In this document: positions 5,580-11,210 of the stretch, one piece after another
How positions within the stretch are numbered: the first letter of the stretch is position 1
How the letters are laid out: the number at the start of each line of letters is the position of its first letter
Assembly: GCA_934096105.1 (NCBI GenBank)
Contig: CAKOLH010000028.1
Coordinates: 1 to 11,210, forward strand
DNA length: 11,210 bases
Direction of reading: 5' to 3'
Origin: an uncultured Bacilli bacterium
Lineage (GTDB): Bacteria > Bacillota_I > Bacilli_A > RF39 > UBA660
Made by a program: the position numbers and the translations under genes
Notes under the pieces: generated by a model
Seen by the model: only the letters and a program-made list of their open reading frames with translations
The model's database searches: none
Told to the model about the DNA's origin: nothing

Positions 5580-7890
5580 TATCTTCCCTCATTGTGGCAT
5601 ATACTACAGCTTTAATAGTATGTAATCTATTTTCTGCCTCATCAAATACTTTTGATTTAGAAGATGTAAATACTTCATCAGTAACTTCCATCTCTTTAAG
5701 ACCAAATTTTTCATTAATATCTTTACCAATAGTGGTCTTTAAATCATGGAATGATGGAAGACAGTGTAAGAATATAGCAGTAGGATTAGCATTATCCATA
5801 ACTTTCATATTAACTTGATATGGACTTAATAACTTAATTCTCTCAGCCCATACATCATCAGGTTCACCCATAGAAACCCAAACATCAGTATAAATAACAT
5901 CTGCTCCTTTAGAAGCTTCCATAACATCTTCAGTCATTTCAATACTTCCATTAGTTTCTTTGGCTATTTCTTTACATTTATTAACAAGTTCTTTATCAGG
6001 CCATAATTCTTTAGGACCACATGCTACAAAGTGCATACCCATTTTAGCACAAACTACCATAAGTGAGTTAGCAACATTATTTCTAGCATCACCCATAAAT
6101 ACAAGTTTAATGCCTTCTAAATGACCAAAGTTTTCTTCAACAGTCATAACATCCGCTAACATTTGTGTAGGATGAAACTGTGTAGTAAGGCCATTCCATA
6201 CTGGTACACCAGCACATCTAGCAAGTTCTTCTACTATAGATTGGTCATACCCTCTATATTCGATACCATCATACATTCTACCTAATACTCTAGCAGTATC
6301 TTCGATACTTTCTTTCTTACCCATTTGTGAACTACCTGGGTCTAAGTAAGTAACTCCCATACCCAAGTCAAGTCCAGCAACTTCAAATGCACATCTTGTT
6401 CTAGTAGAAGTTTTTTCAAATAATAATACAATATTCTTATTATTTAAATATCTATGAGGTATACCCCTATGTTTCTTATCCTTTAAGTCCTTAGATAAAT
6501 CAAGTAAATATCTTATTTCCTCTGGAGTATAATCAAGTAATGTTAAGAAGTTTCTTCCTCTTAAATCTATTTTACTATTTACTTTTTTTACATCTTCACT
6601 CTTAGTAAAATAAATATTTTCATTACCATCATTATCAGAAGCATCTAAATCTTCTCTTACTAAAGGCATACTCATACATCTAGGACCACCTCTACCACGA
6701 GAAAGTTCCGCACTACTCATTTCAAGTACTTTAATACCATGTTCTCTTAAGATATTGTTAGTAATATTATTTCTATCATAAACAACAACAACACCAGGAG
6801 CAATACATAAAGTATTAGTACCATCATTCCATTGTTCTCTTTCAGAAGATATTCTCTCTCCTCCAGCACAAGGAATTAAAGTAACCTTTCTACCAAGATA
6901 TCTTTCAAGTATCTCTTCAAGACTACCTTCAACTTTTTTAACATTCAAGTCTTCATCACTATCAGGAATATCTCCTTCAGTAATTTCAAATACCTCTAAA
7001 GTATCCATAATACCTGGATGGAAAGTAAATTTATCATAATCAATTTGTGTAAATACAGTATCTAAGTGCATAAATGCTCTAGACTCAGGTATATTAAATG
7101 CTAAAATAGTATCAATCTCACAATCAGGATTTCTAAACATATTCTTAGCAAGCTCATCAATAGCACCAGACTCAGTTCTTTGTGATATACCTACTGCTAA
7201 AACGTGATTAGATAAGTTAAGAACATCTCCACCTTCTATATGATAAGGTAAATATCTATCATAGTATTTATTAATCTTTCCTTTATATTCAGGATGATAA
7301 TTAAATATATATTCAGCATATATAGTTTCTCTATTTCTAGTAACTGAATACATTTTATTTAAAATAACACCATTACCTGCACTAGCAAATGGATCTCTAG
7401 TAAAATATAAATTAGGCATAGGATCTGCTAAAAATTCAGATTCATCACTAACCAAATCAACTAAAGATTTTTCTACTTCTCTCTTCTTTCTAGGTATTTC
7501 TTCTATTTTAATACCTTCCATAGTTTTAAGAACAAGTTCTTTCTTATTAACAAAACTCTTTAAATAATCAAAAACCAATTCTTTATACTTTGGAGTTCTA
7601 ATACCAGCCTCAAAAATAAATTGTCTAATAAATTTATTTTCAATATCTTCTCCAAGTTCTAGTACTTCAGCCATTAAATCCTCAAGATAAACAACTTCAA
7701 TACCATTTTCTTTTAGTATATGAGCAAACTCATCATGCTCTTTTTGTGCTTCAGGTAAAAAAGGAATATCATCAAAAAGTAATCTACTTAGTGTATCAGG
7801 AGTTAAATTAAGTAATTCATTTCCTGGTCTATGTAATAATACTTTTTTTAAAGTTCCAATTTCACTTTTTACATTAATAACATTATCCAC
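5572..7890 (-). CDS. arcA-arcB: Arginine deiminase-ornithine carbamoyltransferase fusion protein
   Basis: The 772-residue polypeptide carries two complete enzymes that are normally separate. Residues 1-414 are arginine deiminase (arginine to citrulline and ammonia). They include FTRDPF (163-168, Asp166), HIEGGDVL (217-224), MHLDTVF (His275, Asp277) and the catalytic cysteine in GGPRCMSMP (Cys405). Residues 442-772 are catabolic ornithine carbamoyltransferase (citrulline and phosphate to ornithine and carbamoyl phosphate). They include the carbamoyl-phosphate loop STRTR (495-499), HPTQ (573-576), DVWVSMG (669-675) and HCLP (709-712). A 27-residue acidic linker (415-441) has no homology to either and no in-frame ATG, GTG or TTG, so separate translation of the second half is unlikely. 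The start is GTG 7890, 7 bases after GGGAG. All key residues are intact, so both halves should be active. It is the first gene of the operon. Confidence 0.93.
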   Translation of the reverse strand: MDNVINVKSEIGTLKKVLLHRPGNELLNLTPDTLSRLLFDDIPFLPEAQKEHDEFAHILKENGIEVVYLEDLMAEVLELGEDIENKFIRQFIFEAGIRTPKYKELVFDYLKSFVNKKELVLKTMEGIKIEEIPRKKREVEKSLVDLVSDESEFLADPMPNLYFTRDPFASAGNGVILNKMYSVTRNRETIYAEYIFNYHPEYKGKINKYYDRYLPYHIEGGDVLNLSNHVLAVGISQRTESGAIDELAKNMFRNPDCEIDTILAFNIPESRAFMHLDTVFTQIDYDKFTFHPGIMDTLEVFEITEGDIPDSDEDLNVKKVEGSLEEILERYLGRKVTLIPCAGGERISSEREQWNDGTNTLCIAPGVVVVYDRNNITNNILREHGIKVLEMSSAELSRGRGGPRCMSMPLVREDLDASDNDGNENIYFTKSEDVKKVNSKIDLRGRNFLTLLDYTPEEIRYLLDLSKDLKDKKHRGIPHRYLNNKNIVLLFEKTSTRTRCAFEVAGLDLGMGVTYLDPGSSQMGKKESIEDTARVLGRMYDGIEYRGYDQSIVEELARCAGVPVWNGLTTQFHPTQMLADVMTVEENFGHLEGIKLVFMGDARNNVANSLMVVCAKMGMHFVACGPKELWPDKELVNKCKEIAKETNGSIEMTEDVMEASKGADVIYTDVWVSMGEPDDVWAERIKLLSPYQVNMKVMDNANPTAIFLHCLPSFHDLKTTIGKDINEKFGLKEMEVTDEVFTSSKSKVFDEAENRLHTIKAVVYATMREDNE

Positions 7891-7929
7891 TAATATTCTC
7901 CCTTCCTATGTAGTTCCCCTACTATAATA

Positions 7930-7958
7930 ATTATAACAACATTTTATATTTTTTACAA
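7930..7958 (-). promoter_or_regulatory. Promoter of the arginine deiminase operon
   Basis: On the minus strand, TTGTAA (7958-7953) and a perfect TATAAT (7935-7930) are separated by exactly 17 bases, giving a start point about 35 bases ahead of the GTG. A second -10-like TATAGT lies at 7926-7921. I see no convincing CcpA (cre) site and only a poor partial match to an ArgR half-site upstream (AATGAAAAATT near 7975-7985), so the regulator cannot be named. Confidence 0.68.
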
Positions 7959-7997
7959 ACTATTTTACCAATTTTTCATTATTTTTATTTAGTAATG

Positions 7998-8032
7998 TAA
8001 AAACCTCATCTCTATATACTAGAAACAAGGTT
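7998..8032 (-). terminator. Terminator of the amino-acid ABC transporter operon
   Basis: On the minus strand, AACCTTGTTTCT (8032-8021) pairs with AGAGATGAGGTT (8013-8002) over 12 positions, three of them G-U, around a 7-nt loop. TTT follows the stem, so the T-run is five long counting the last two stem bases. The stem begins 5 bases after the ATPase stop codon. It isolates the ABC operon from the arginine operon, which has its own promoter just downstream. Confidence 0.65.
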
Positions 8033-8036
8033 ATAC

Positions 8037-8762
8037 TTAATTATTTGTTTTATTAAGAAACTCTCTTAATCTTTCATTATCTTTATTACTAAATACCTCT
8101 CTAGGAGTTCCGTCAAGTGCTATTTTACCATTATCTATAAATAATACTCTACTTGCACACTTCTTAACAAAGTTCATTTCATGTGATACTACAATCATTG
8201 TCATACCAGTATCAGCAACTTTTTTAATAAGCTCAAGTACATCTCCAACCATTTCAGGATCAAGTGCACTAGTGGGTTCATCAAATAAAATAATATCTGG
8301 GTTCATAATAAGTGACCTAACAATAGCCACTCTCTGTTTTTGCCCTCCTGATAACTCCTCCGGATAATTATCCTTCTTATCAAGTAAACTAGTTTCTTTA
8401 AGAAGTTCTTTTGCCCTTTCTACAGCACTATCTTTATCCATTATACCAAGTTTAACAGGAGCCAAAATAATATTATCAAGTACAGTTAAATGTGGAAACA
8501 AATTAAATTGCTGAAAGACCATACCAATTTTTTCTCTTACCTTAGGTAAATCCGTATTCTTATTAGTAATATCAATTCCTTCAAATATTATTTTACCACT
8601 AGTGGGTTTTTCTAACATATTAATACATCTAAGTAGAGTACTTTTACCACATCCTGAAGGACCAATTACTGATATAACTTCTCCCTTTTTAACATTAAAA
8701 GATATACCTTTAAGTACATTAAGTTTACCAAAACTTTTCTTTATATTTTTAACTTCTAGCAC
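8037..8762 (-). CDS. Polar amino-acid ABC transporter, ATP-binding subunit (GlnQ type)
   Basis: This 241-residue cytoplasmic ATPase drives the importer encoded by the two genes before it. All ABC motifs are intact: Walker A GPSGCGKS (34-41), Q-loop MVFQQFNLFPH (81-91), signature LSGGQ (137-141), Walker B IILFDE (157-162), D-loop SALD (165-168) and switch histidine His194. The length and sequence are typical of the GlnQ/ArtP/HisP group of polar amino-acid uptake ATPases. The start is GTG 8762, with AAAGGAG about 8 bases upstream; it overlaps the permease gene by 14 bases, indicating coupled translation. The group is clear, the amino acid is not. Arginine is a reasonable guess only because the arginine operon follows. 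Confidence 0.93.
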   Translation of the reverse strand: MLEVKNIKKSFGKLNVLKGISFNVKKGEVISVIGPSGCGKSTLLRCINMLEKPTSGKIIFEGIDITNKNTDLPKVREKIGMVFQQFNLFPHLTVLDNIILAPVKLGIMDKDSAVERAKELLKETSLLDKKDNYPEELSGGQKQRVAIVRSLIMNPDIILFDEPTSALDPEMVGDVLELIKKVADTGMTMIVVSHEMNFVKKCASRVLFIDNGKIALDGTPREVFSNKDNERLREFLNKTNN

Positions 8763-9480
8763 GATTAAGTCTCCTTTCCATTACATTAACTAATTTAGAT
8801 AGACCAAGAGTCATAATCAAATATATTATTGCAATAATAATAAGTGGAAAGAAATAATCATATGTTCTCGAAGCAATAATATCTGAAGCCTTAGTAAGTT
8901 CAACAATACCAATATAAGCACCTACTGAAGTTTCCTTAAGTAAAGTAATAAACTCATTACCAAGTGCGGGTAATATATTTCTAATAGCCTGAGGTAATAT
9001 AATTTCTTTCATTACTGTTCTATATCTAAGGCCTAAAGAAAAGCCTGCTTCCATTTGTCCTTTTGGTATAGAATTAATACCAGCTCTTATAATCTCTGAA
9101 ACATAAGCCCCTGAATTAATACCAAAAGCAATAATACCTACAATTACAATATTGATATTAACTGACTTAAAAATAACATAATAAATTATCATAAGTTGTA
9201 GTATAACAGGAGTACCTCTAATAATATTTACATAAAGATTTGCTATTTTATAAAGCAATTTATTTTTACCATTAATTTCATAATTATTTCTAATAAGTGA
9301 TACTAATATACCTATAACAATACCAATAATAACAGCAAATAAAGCAATAATTATTGTATGAAATAAACCTTCAAGTATATACTCATATCTATTATCATAA
9401 ATAACTGTTTTATAAAAAGATTTACCAATATTACCAAAAAATTCAAATATTTTACTAAAAAAGTTTAAATATTCATTCAT
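8749..9480 (-). CDS. Polar amino-acid ABC transporter, permease subunit (HisM/GlnP type)
   Basis: This 243-residue inner-membrane subunit forms the transport path with the ATPase and lipoprotein encoded alongside. Hydrophobic segments lie at about 38-63, 92-106, 110-128 and 209-228. RGTP (88-91) is typical of HisM/GlnP permeases. The EAA loop that contacts the ATPase is at about 144-165 (EAGFSLGLRYRTVMKEIILP and two more residues). A single permease gene suggests a homodimeric channel. ATG 9480 has a perfect AAGGAGG 5 bases ahead; this site is built on the stop codon of the preceding gene (TAAGGAGGT, 9493-9485), tying its translation to that of the binding protein. Confidence 0.92.
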   Translation of the reverse strand: MNEYLNFFSKIFEFFGNIGKSFYKTVIYDNRYEYILEGLFHTIIIALFAVIIGIVIGILVSLIRNNYEINGKNKLLYKIANLYVNIIRGTPVILQLMIIYYVIFKSVNINIVIVGIIAFGINSGAYVSEIIRAGINSIPKGQMEAGFSLGLRYRTVMKEIILPQAIRNILPALGNEFITLLKETSVGAYIGIVELTKASDIIASRTYDYFFPLIIIAIIYLIMTLGLSKLVNVMERRLNRARS

Positions 9481-9490
9481 TAGTACCTCC

Positions 9491-10207
9491 TTACGAAGTA
9501 TGTTTTATTACAAACTCTTCTATTTTGCCTTCTTCTTTTAATCTATTAAGAACTTTATTAATTACATTAAGTAATTCACTATTACCCTTTTTAACTACCA
9601 TACCATAACTATCATTAGCAAGGCTACCATCAAGTATCTTTAATCCATTATTGCTATTAATTATCTCTTTAGCGGGTAATTCATCCATAACTACAGCATC
9701 TACTTTATCACTTTTTAAATCTTCAATAGCGGCTAAATATTTCTTTTGTCTAACTATTTCTGCATTCTTATAATTATCTGTAACATAAGTATCTGCTATA
9801 CTACCAAGTTGTACTGCTATTTTCTTATTACCAATATCTTTAGTACTAGTAATAGAACTATTTTCTTTAACAATAACCACTTGTTTACTAACAGAATAAT
9901 TAATAGAAAAATCTACTTCCTCTGCTCTTTCATCACTATAACTTATACCAGCGGCTCCAAAATCAGCCTTACCAGTTTTTACTTCATTAATAATTGAATC
10001 AAATGCTACATCCTTAACAACTAATTTTTTACCCATTTCTTTTGCTATTTCATTAGCAATATCAACATCCACTCCTACTATTTCACCATTATCATAATAT
10101 TCATAAGGGGCAAATCCTGCTTCAGTAACCATAATAAGTTCATTTTCATTCTTACCACAGCCTACTAAAAATATTAACATAAATACTAATAGTAATACTT
10201 TCTTCAT
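9491..10207 (-). CDS. Amino-acid ABC transporter substrate-binding lipoprotein
   Basis: This 238-residue lipoprotein captures the amino acid outside the cell. The signal peptide ends in lipobox LVGC, with the lipidated cysteine at 17. The remainder is a type-3 solute-binding (SBP_bac_3) domain. It includes FAPYEYYDNGEIVGVDVDI (32-50), GISYSDERAEEVDFS (87-101) with Arg94 in the position that holds the ligand carboxylate, QLGSIADT (133-140), and MDELPAKE (174-181) with an acidic residue likely to hold the amino group. I chose ATG 10207. It gives a clean MKKVLLLVF signal start and lies about 11 bases after AGGTAGGTG; the GTG at 10219 would lie on that site. First gene of a three-gene operon with its own extended -10 promoter. 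Substrate not determinable; arginine, lysine, histidine or glutamine are all possible. Confidence 0.92.
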   Translation of the reverse strand: MKKVLLLVFMLIFLVGCGKNENELIMVTEAGFAPYEYYDNGEIVGVDVDIANEIAKEMGKKLVVKDVAFDSIINEVKTGKADFGAAGISYSDERAEEVDFSINYSVSKQVVIVKENSSITSTKDIGNKKIAVQLGSIADTYVTDNYKNAEIVRQKKYLAAIEDLKSDKVDAVVMDELPAKEIINSNNGLKILDGSLANDSYGMVVKKGNSELLNVINKVLNRLKEEGKIEEFVIKHTS

Positions 10208-10236
10208 ATATATAATCACACCTACCTATCATAAAC

Positions 10237-10245
10237 ATTATAGCA
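10237..10245 (-). promoter_or_regulatory. Extended -10 promoter of the ABC transporter operon
   Basis: On the minus strand, TGCTATAAT (10245-10237) is a perfect -10 hexamer with the TGn extension, about 30 bases ahead of the chosen ATG. No good -35 hexamer is visible at the usual distance, which is normal for extended -10 promoters. The AGGTAGGTG ribosome site lies between this and the start. Confidence 0.6.
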
Positions 10246-10309
10246 CACAATTTATTATTTTTATATAAGTTTTTTCTATCTTTACATAAAAATATTTATT
10301 CTTTATATT

Positions 10310-10363
10310 CACTTTAATCCTAAGGTATTAAAGTGTTGTTATTAGCCTAAGGTCTAATAACAA
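10310..10363. other. Tandem-hairpin element, copy 2
   Basis: Two perfect hairpins abut with no spacer. The first has arm CACTTTAAT (10310-10318), loop CCTAAGGT and arm ATTAAAGTG (10327-10335). The second has arm TTGTTATTAG (10336-10345), loop CCTAAGGT and arm CTAATAACAA (10354-10363). The loops are identical, the stems unrelated. A smaller hairpin follows at once: GTATC (10365-10369), loop CAA, GATAC (10373-10377). The element lies between the glycosyltransferase terminator and the ABC-operon promoter, the same setting as the copy at 3054-3110. The functional strand is unknown. Confidence 0.62.
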
Positions 10364-10406
10364 TGTATCCAAGATACCTATTATATATAAGCCATAAATA
10401 TATACT

Positions 10407-10429
10407 AAAAAAAGACTATTTCTAGTCTT
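10407..10429 (-). terminator. Rho-independent terminator overlapping the glycosyltransferase stop codon
   Basis: On the minus strand, AAGACTA (10429-10423) and TAGTCTT (10418-10412) form a perfect 7-bp stem around a GAAA tetraloop. The T-run is seven long (10413-10407) and includes the last two bases of the stem. The first stem base pairs are two bases of the TAA stop codon (10430-10428), so the terminator starts inside the gene's end. The stable GNRA-type loop and long T-run make this a strong call. Confidence 0.88.
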
Positions 10430-11210
10430 ATACTTCTTCTATATCAATATTTCTATCATGCTTAATACTTTCCCAATTACATTTCTTTAAGAACAAACAA
10501 ACAAAGTTAACTGGAGCCCAACTTAATAAGAATAAGTCAAAGAAAAGTATTCCACCAATATTACCTTTAATACTCTTATTATACTTTTTAAGTAAGAATG
10601 CTCTAAGTACAACACCTATTACATAAGAACATAAAGATATTGCTAAAGTACTAACAAAATAAGCAGTAGTTAGTTTTTTAAAGTTAATAAATAGTCCTAA
10701 AATAGCAAATATTGGAGCTAAATTACCAATAACATGTACTACTATTGATAAATAAAATATAATAATATCAAAACATTCAAATCTTCTATTTTTAAAACCA
10801 GCCTTTACAAGATCTGTAAAGTATGCTCTTAAGCATTCCATGGTTCCTATAGACCATCTTTTTCTTTGCTTTAATGATGGTATAAACTTATTAACTTGTT
10901 CATCATAAGTAATAGCCTCATCATTAAATGCTATTTTTTCGCCATTAATAGCGCACATAGCCACAAACTCAATATCTTCAGTAACAGTCTTAGGATCATA
11001 GCCATTCTTATCAATAAGTTCTTTTTTTATAACAAAACCAGTACCATTGATAAAAGAAGATTTACCTAAATTATATCTTGATTTATTAAGAAATAAATTT
11101 TGAATATAATACATAATAGCGTAACTGCAACTAAGCCAGTTATCACTAACATTCTTAGTATCTCTAAATCCTTGTACTACAGAATAGCCCATATTAAGAC
11201 TATCATTCAT
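10428..11210 (-). CDS. Processive family 2 glycosyltransferase, C-terminal part (cut by window edge)
   Basis: The 260 visible residues continue in frame to the last base of the window. The true start is further right: a family 2 enzyme needs the upstream nucleotide-binding half, including its DxD motif. The visible part has the TED acidic motif (77-79) and QRKRW (115-119), the QxxRW signature of membrane-embedded processive enzymes such as cellulose, hyaluronan and poly-GlcNAc synthases. Membrane segments follow at about 148-176, 183-206 and 218-243, and the C-terminus is short and acidic. The protein would polymerise a sugar at the inner membrane for a surface polysaccharide or glycolipid; which sugar cannot be told. 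Its terminator overlaps the stop codon, so it is transcriptionally separate from the ABC operon. Confidence 0.87.
   Translation of the reverse strand: MNDSLNMGYSVVQGFRDTKNVSDNWLSCSYAIMYYIQNLFLNKSRYNLGKSSFINGTGFVIKKELIDKNGYDPKTVTEDIEFVAMCAINGEKIAFNDEAITYDEQVNKFIPSLKQRKRWSIGTMECLRAYFTDLVKAGFKNRRFECFDIIIFYLSIVVHVIGNLAPIFAILGLFINFKKLTTAYFVSTLAISLCSYVIGVVLRAFLLKKYNKSIKGNIGGILFFDLFLLSWAPVNFVCLFLKKCNWESIKHDRNIDIEEV

Noticed and set aside
7960..7990. ArgR or CcpA operator upstream of the arginine operon promoter.
   Set aside because: Only a poor, AT-rich partial ArgR half-site and no cre-like core are visible, so no operator is called.
8539..8546. ACCTTAGG again, inside the ABC ATPase gene, in a short TTACC/GGTAA palindrome.
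   Set aside because: It also encodes Pro-Lys-Val; the 5-bp palindrome is easily met by chance and is not paired with a second hairpin.
10208..10219. GTG start at 10219 for the binding lipoprotein.
   Set aside because: It overlaps the AGGTG ribosome site; ATG 10207 gives a standard lipoprotein signal peptide.
1..11210. UGA read as tryptophan, as in Mollicutes.
   Set aside because: The tryptophan codons checked are TGG, and no gene needs read-through of TGA.

Overview
The window is AT-rich (by eye roughly 30 % G+C). All nine substantial genes lie on the minus strand. They have strong AGGAGG-type ribosome binding sites, use ATG or GTG starts, and end in TAA (once TAG). Every tryptophan codon checked is TGG, so there is no sign of UGA recoding. 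Together with a complete arginine deiminase (ADI) route and DUF6273-like surface proteins, this suggests a low-G+C, probably anaerobic or gut-associated Firmicute (Bacilli/Erysipelotrichia/RF39-like). That placement is inference from style and gene content, not from a marker gene.

Layout in window coordinates. Positions 1-76 hold what looks like the right end of an IS3-family insertion sequence: 12 C-terminal transposase codons on the plus strand, then a TG...CA terminal repeat. Then follow an unrecognised 164-residue soluble protein with its own promoter (124-618) and a two-gene surface unit (681-2901) of a membrane-anchored duplicated DUF6273-like protein and a membrane-anchored phosphodiester glycosidase. 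An unusual 250-bp intergenic region (2908-3161) comes next. The arginine catabolism operon covers 3162-7890, transcribed leftwards as ADI-OTC fusion, carbamate kinase, YfcC/ArcD-type permease. It has a recognisable -35/-10 pair upstream and a bidirectional terminator downstream. A complete polar amino-acid ABC importer (8037-10207: lipoprotein, permease, ATPase) has its own promoter and terminator. The right edge holds the C-terminal 260 residues of a membrane-embedded processive family 2 glycosyltransferase with a terminator overlapping its stop codon.

How the genes fit together: arginine, possibly brought in by the ABC importer and/or exchanged for ornithine by the permease, would be deiminated to citrulline and ammonia. 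Citrulline would be phosphorolysed to ornithine and carbamoyl phosphate, and carbamate kinase would make ATP from the latter. The first two steps sit on one 772-residue polypeptide, an apparently genuine arcA-arcB gene fusion with a 27-residue acidic linker and no internal start codon. This is the most unusual protein in the window. The substrate of the ABC importer is inferred from position only.

The most unusual non-coding signal is a two-copy structural element. At 3054-3110 and again at 10310-10363, two perfect hairpins (9-10 bp) abut with no spacer. The four stems share no sequence, but the 8-9-nt loops follow a CCTAAGGT-like consensus (CCTAAGGT twice, CCTATGGT, CCATTAAGT). Both copies lie between an operon terminator and the next gene, and the loops keep mutual complementarity (CCT with AGG, CCAT with ATGG). 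Fully different but perfectly paired stems argue for selection on structure. I do not recognise it as a named RNA family.
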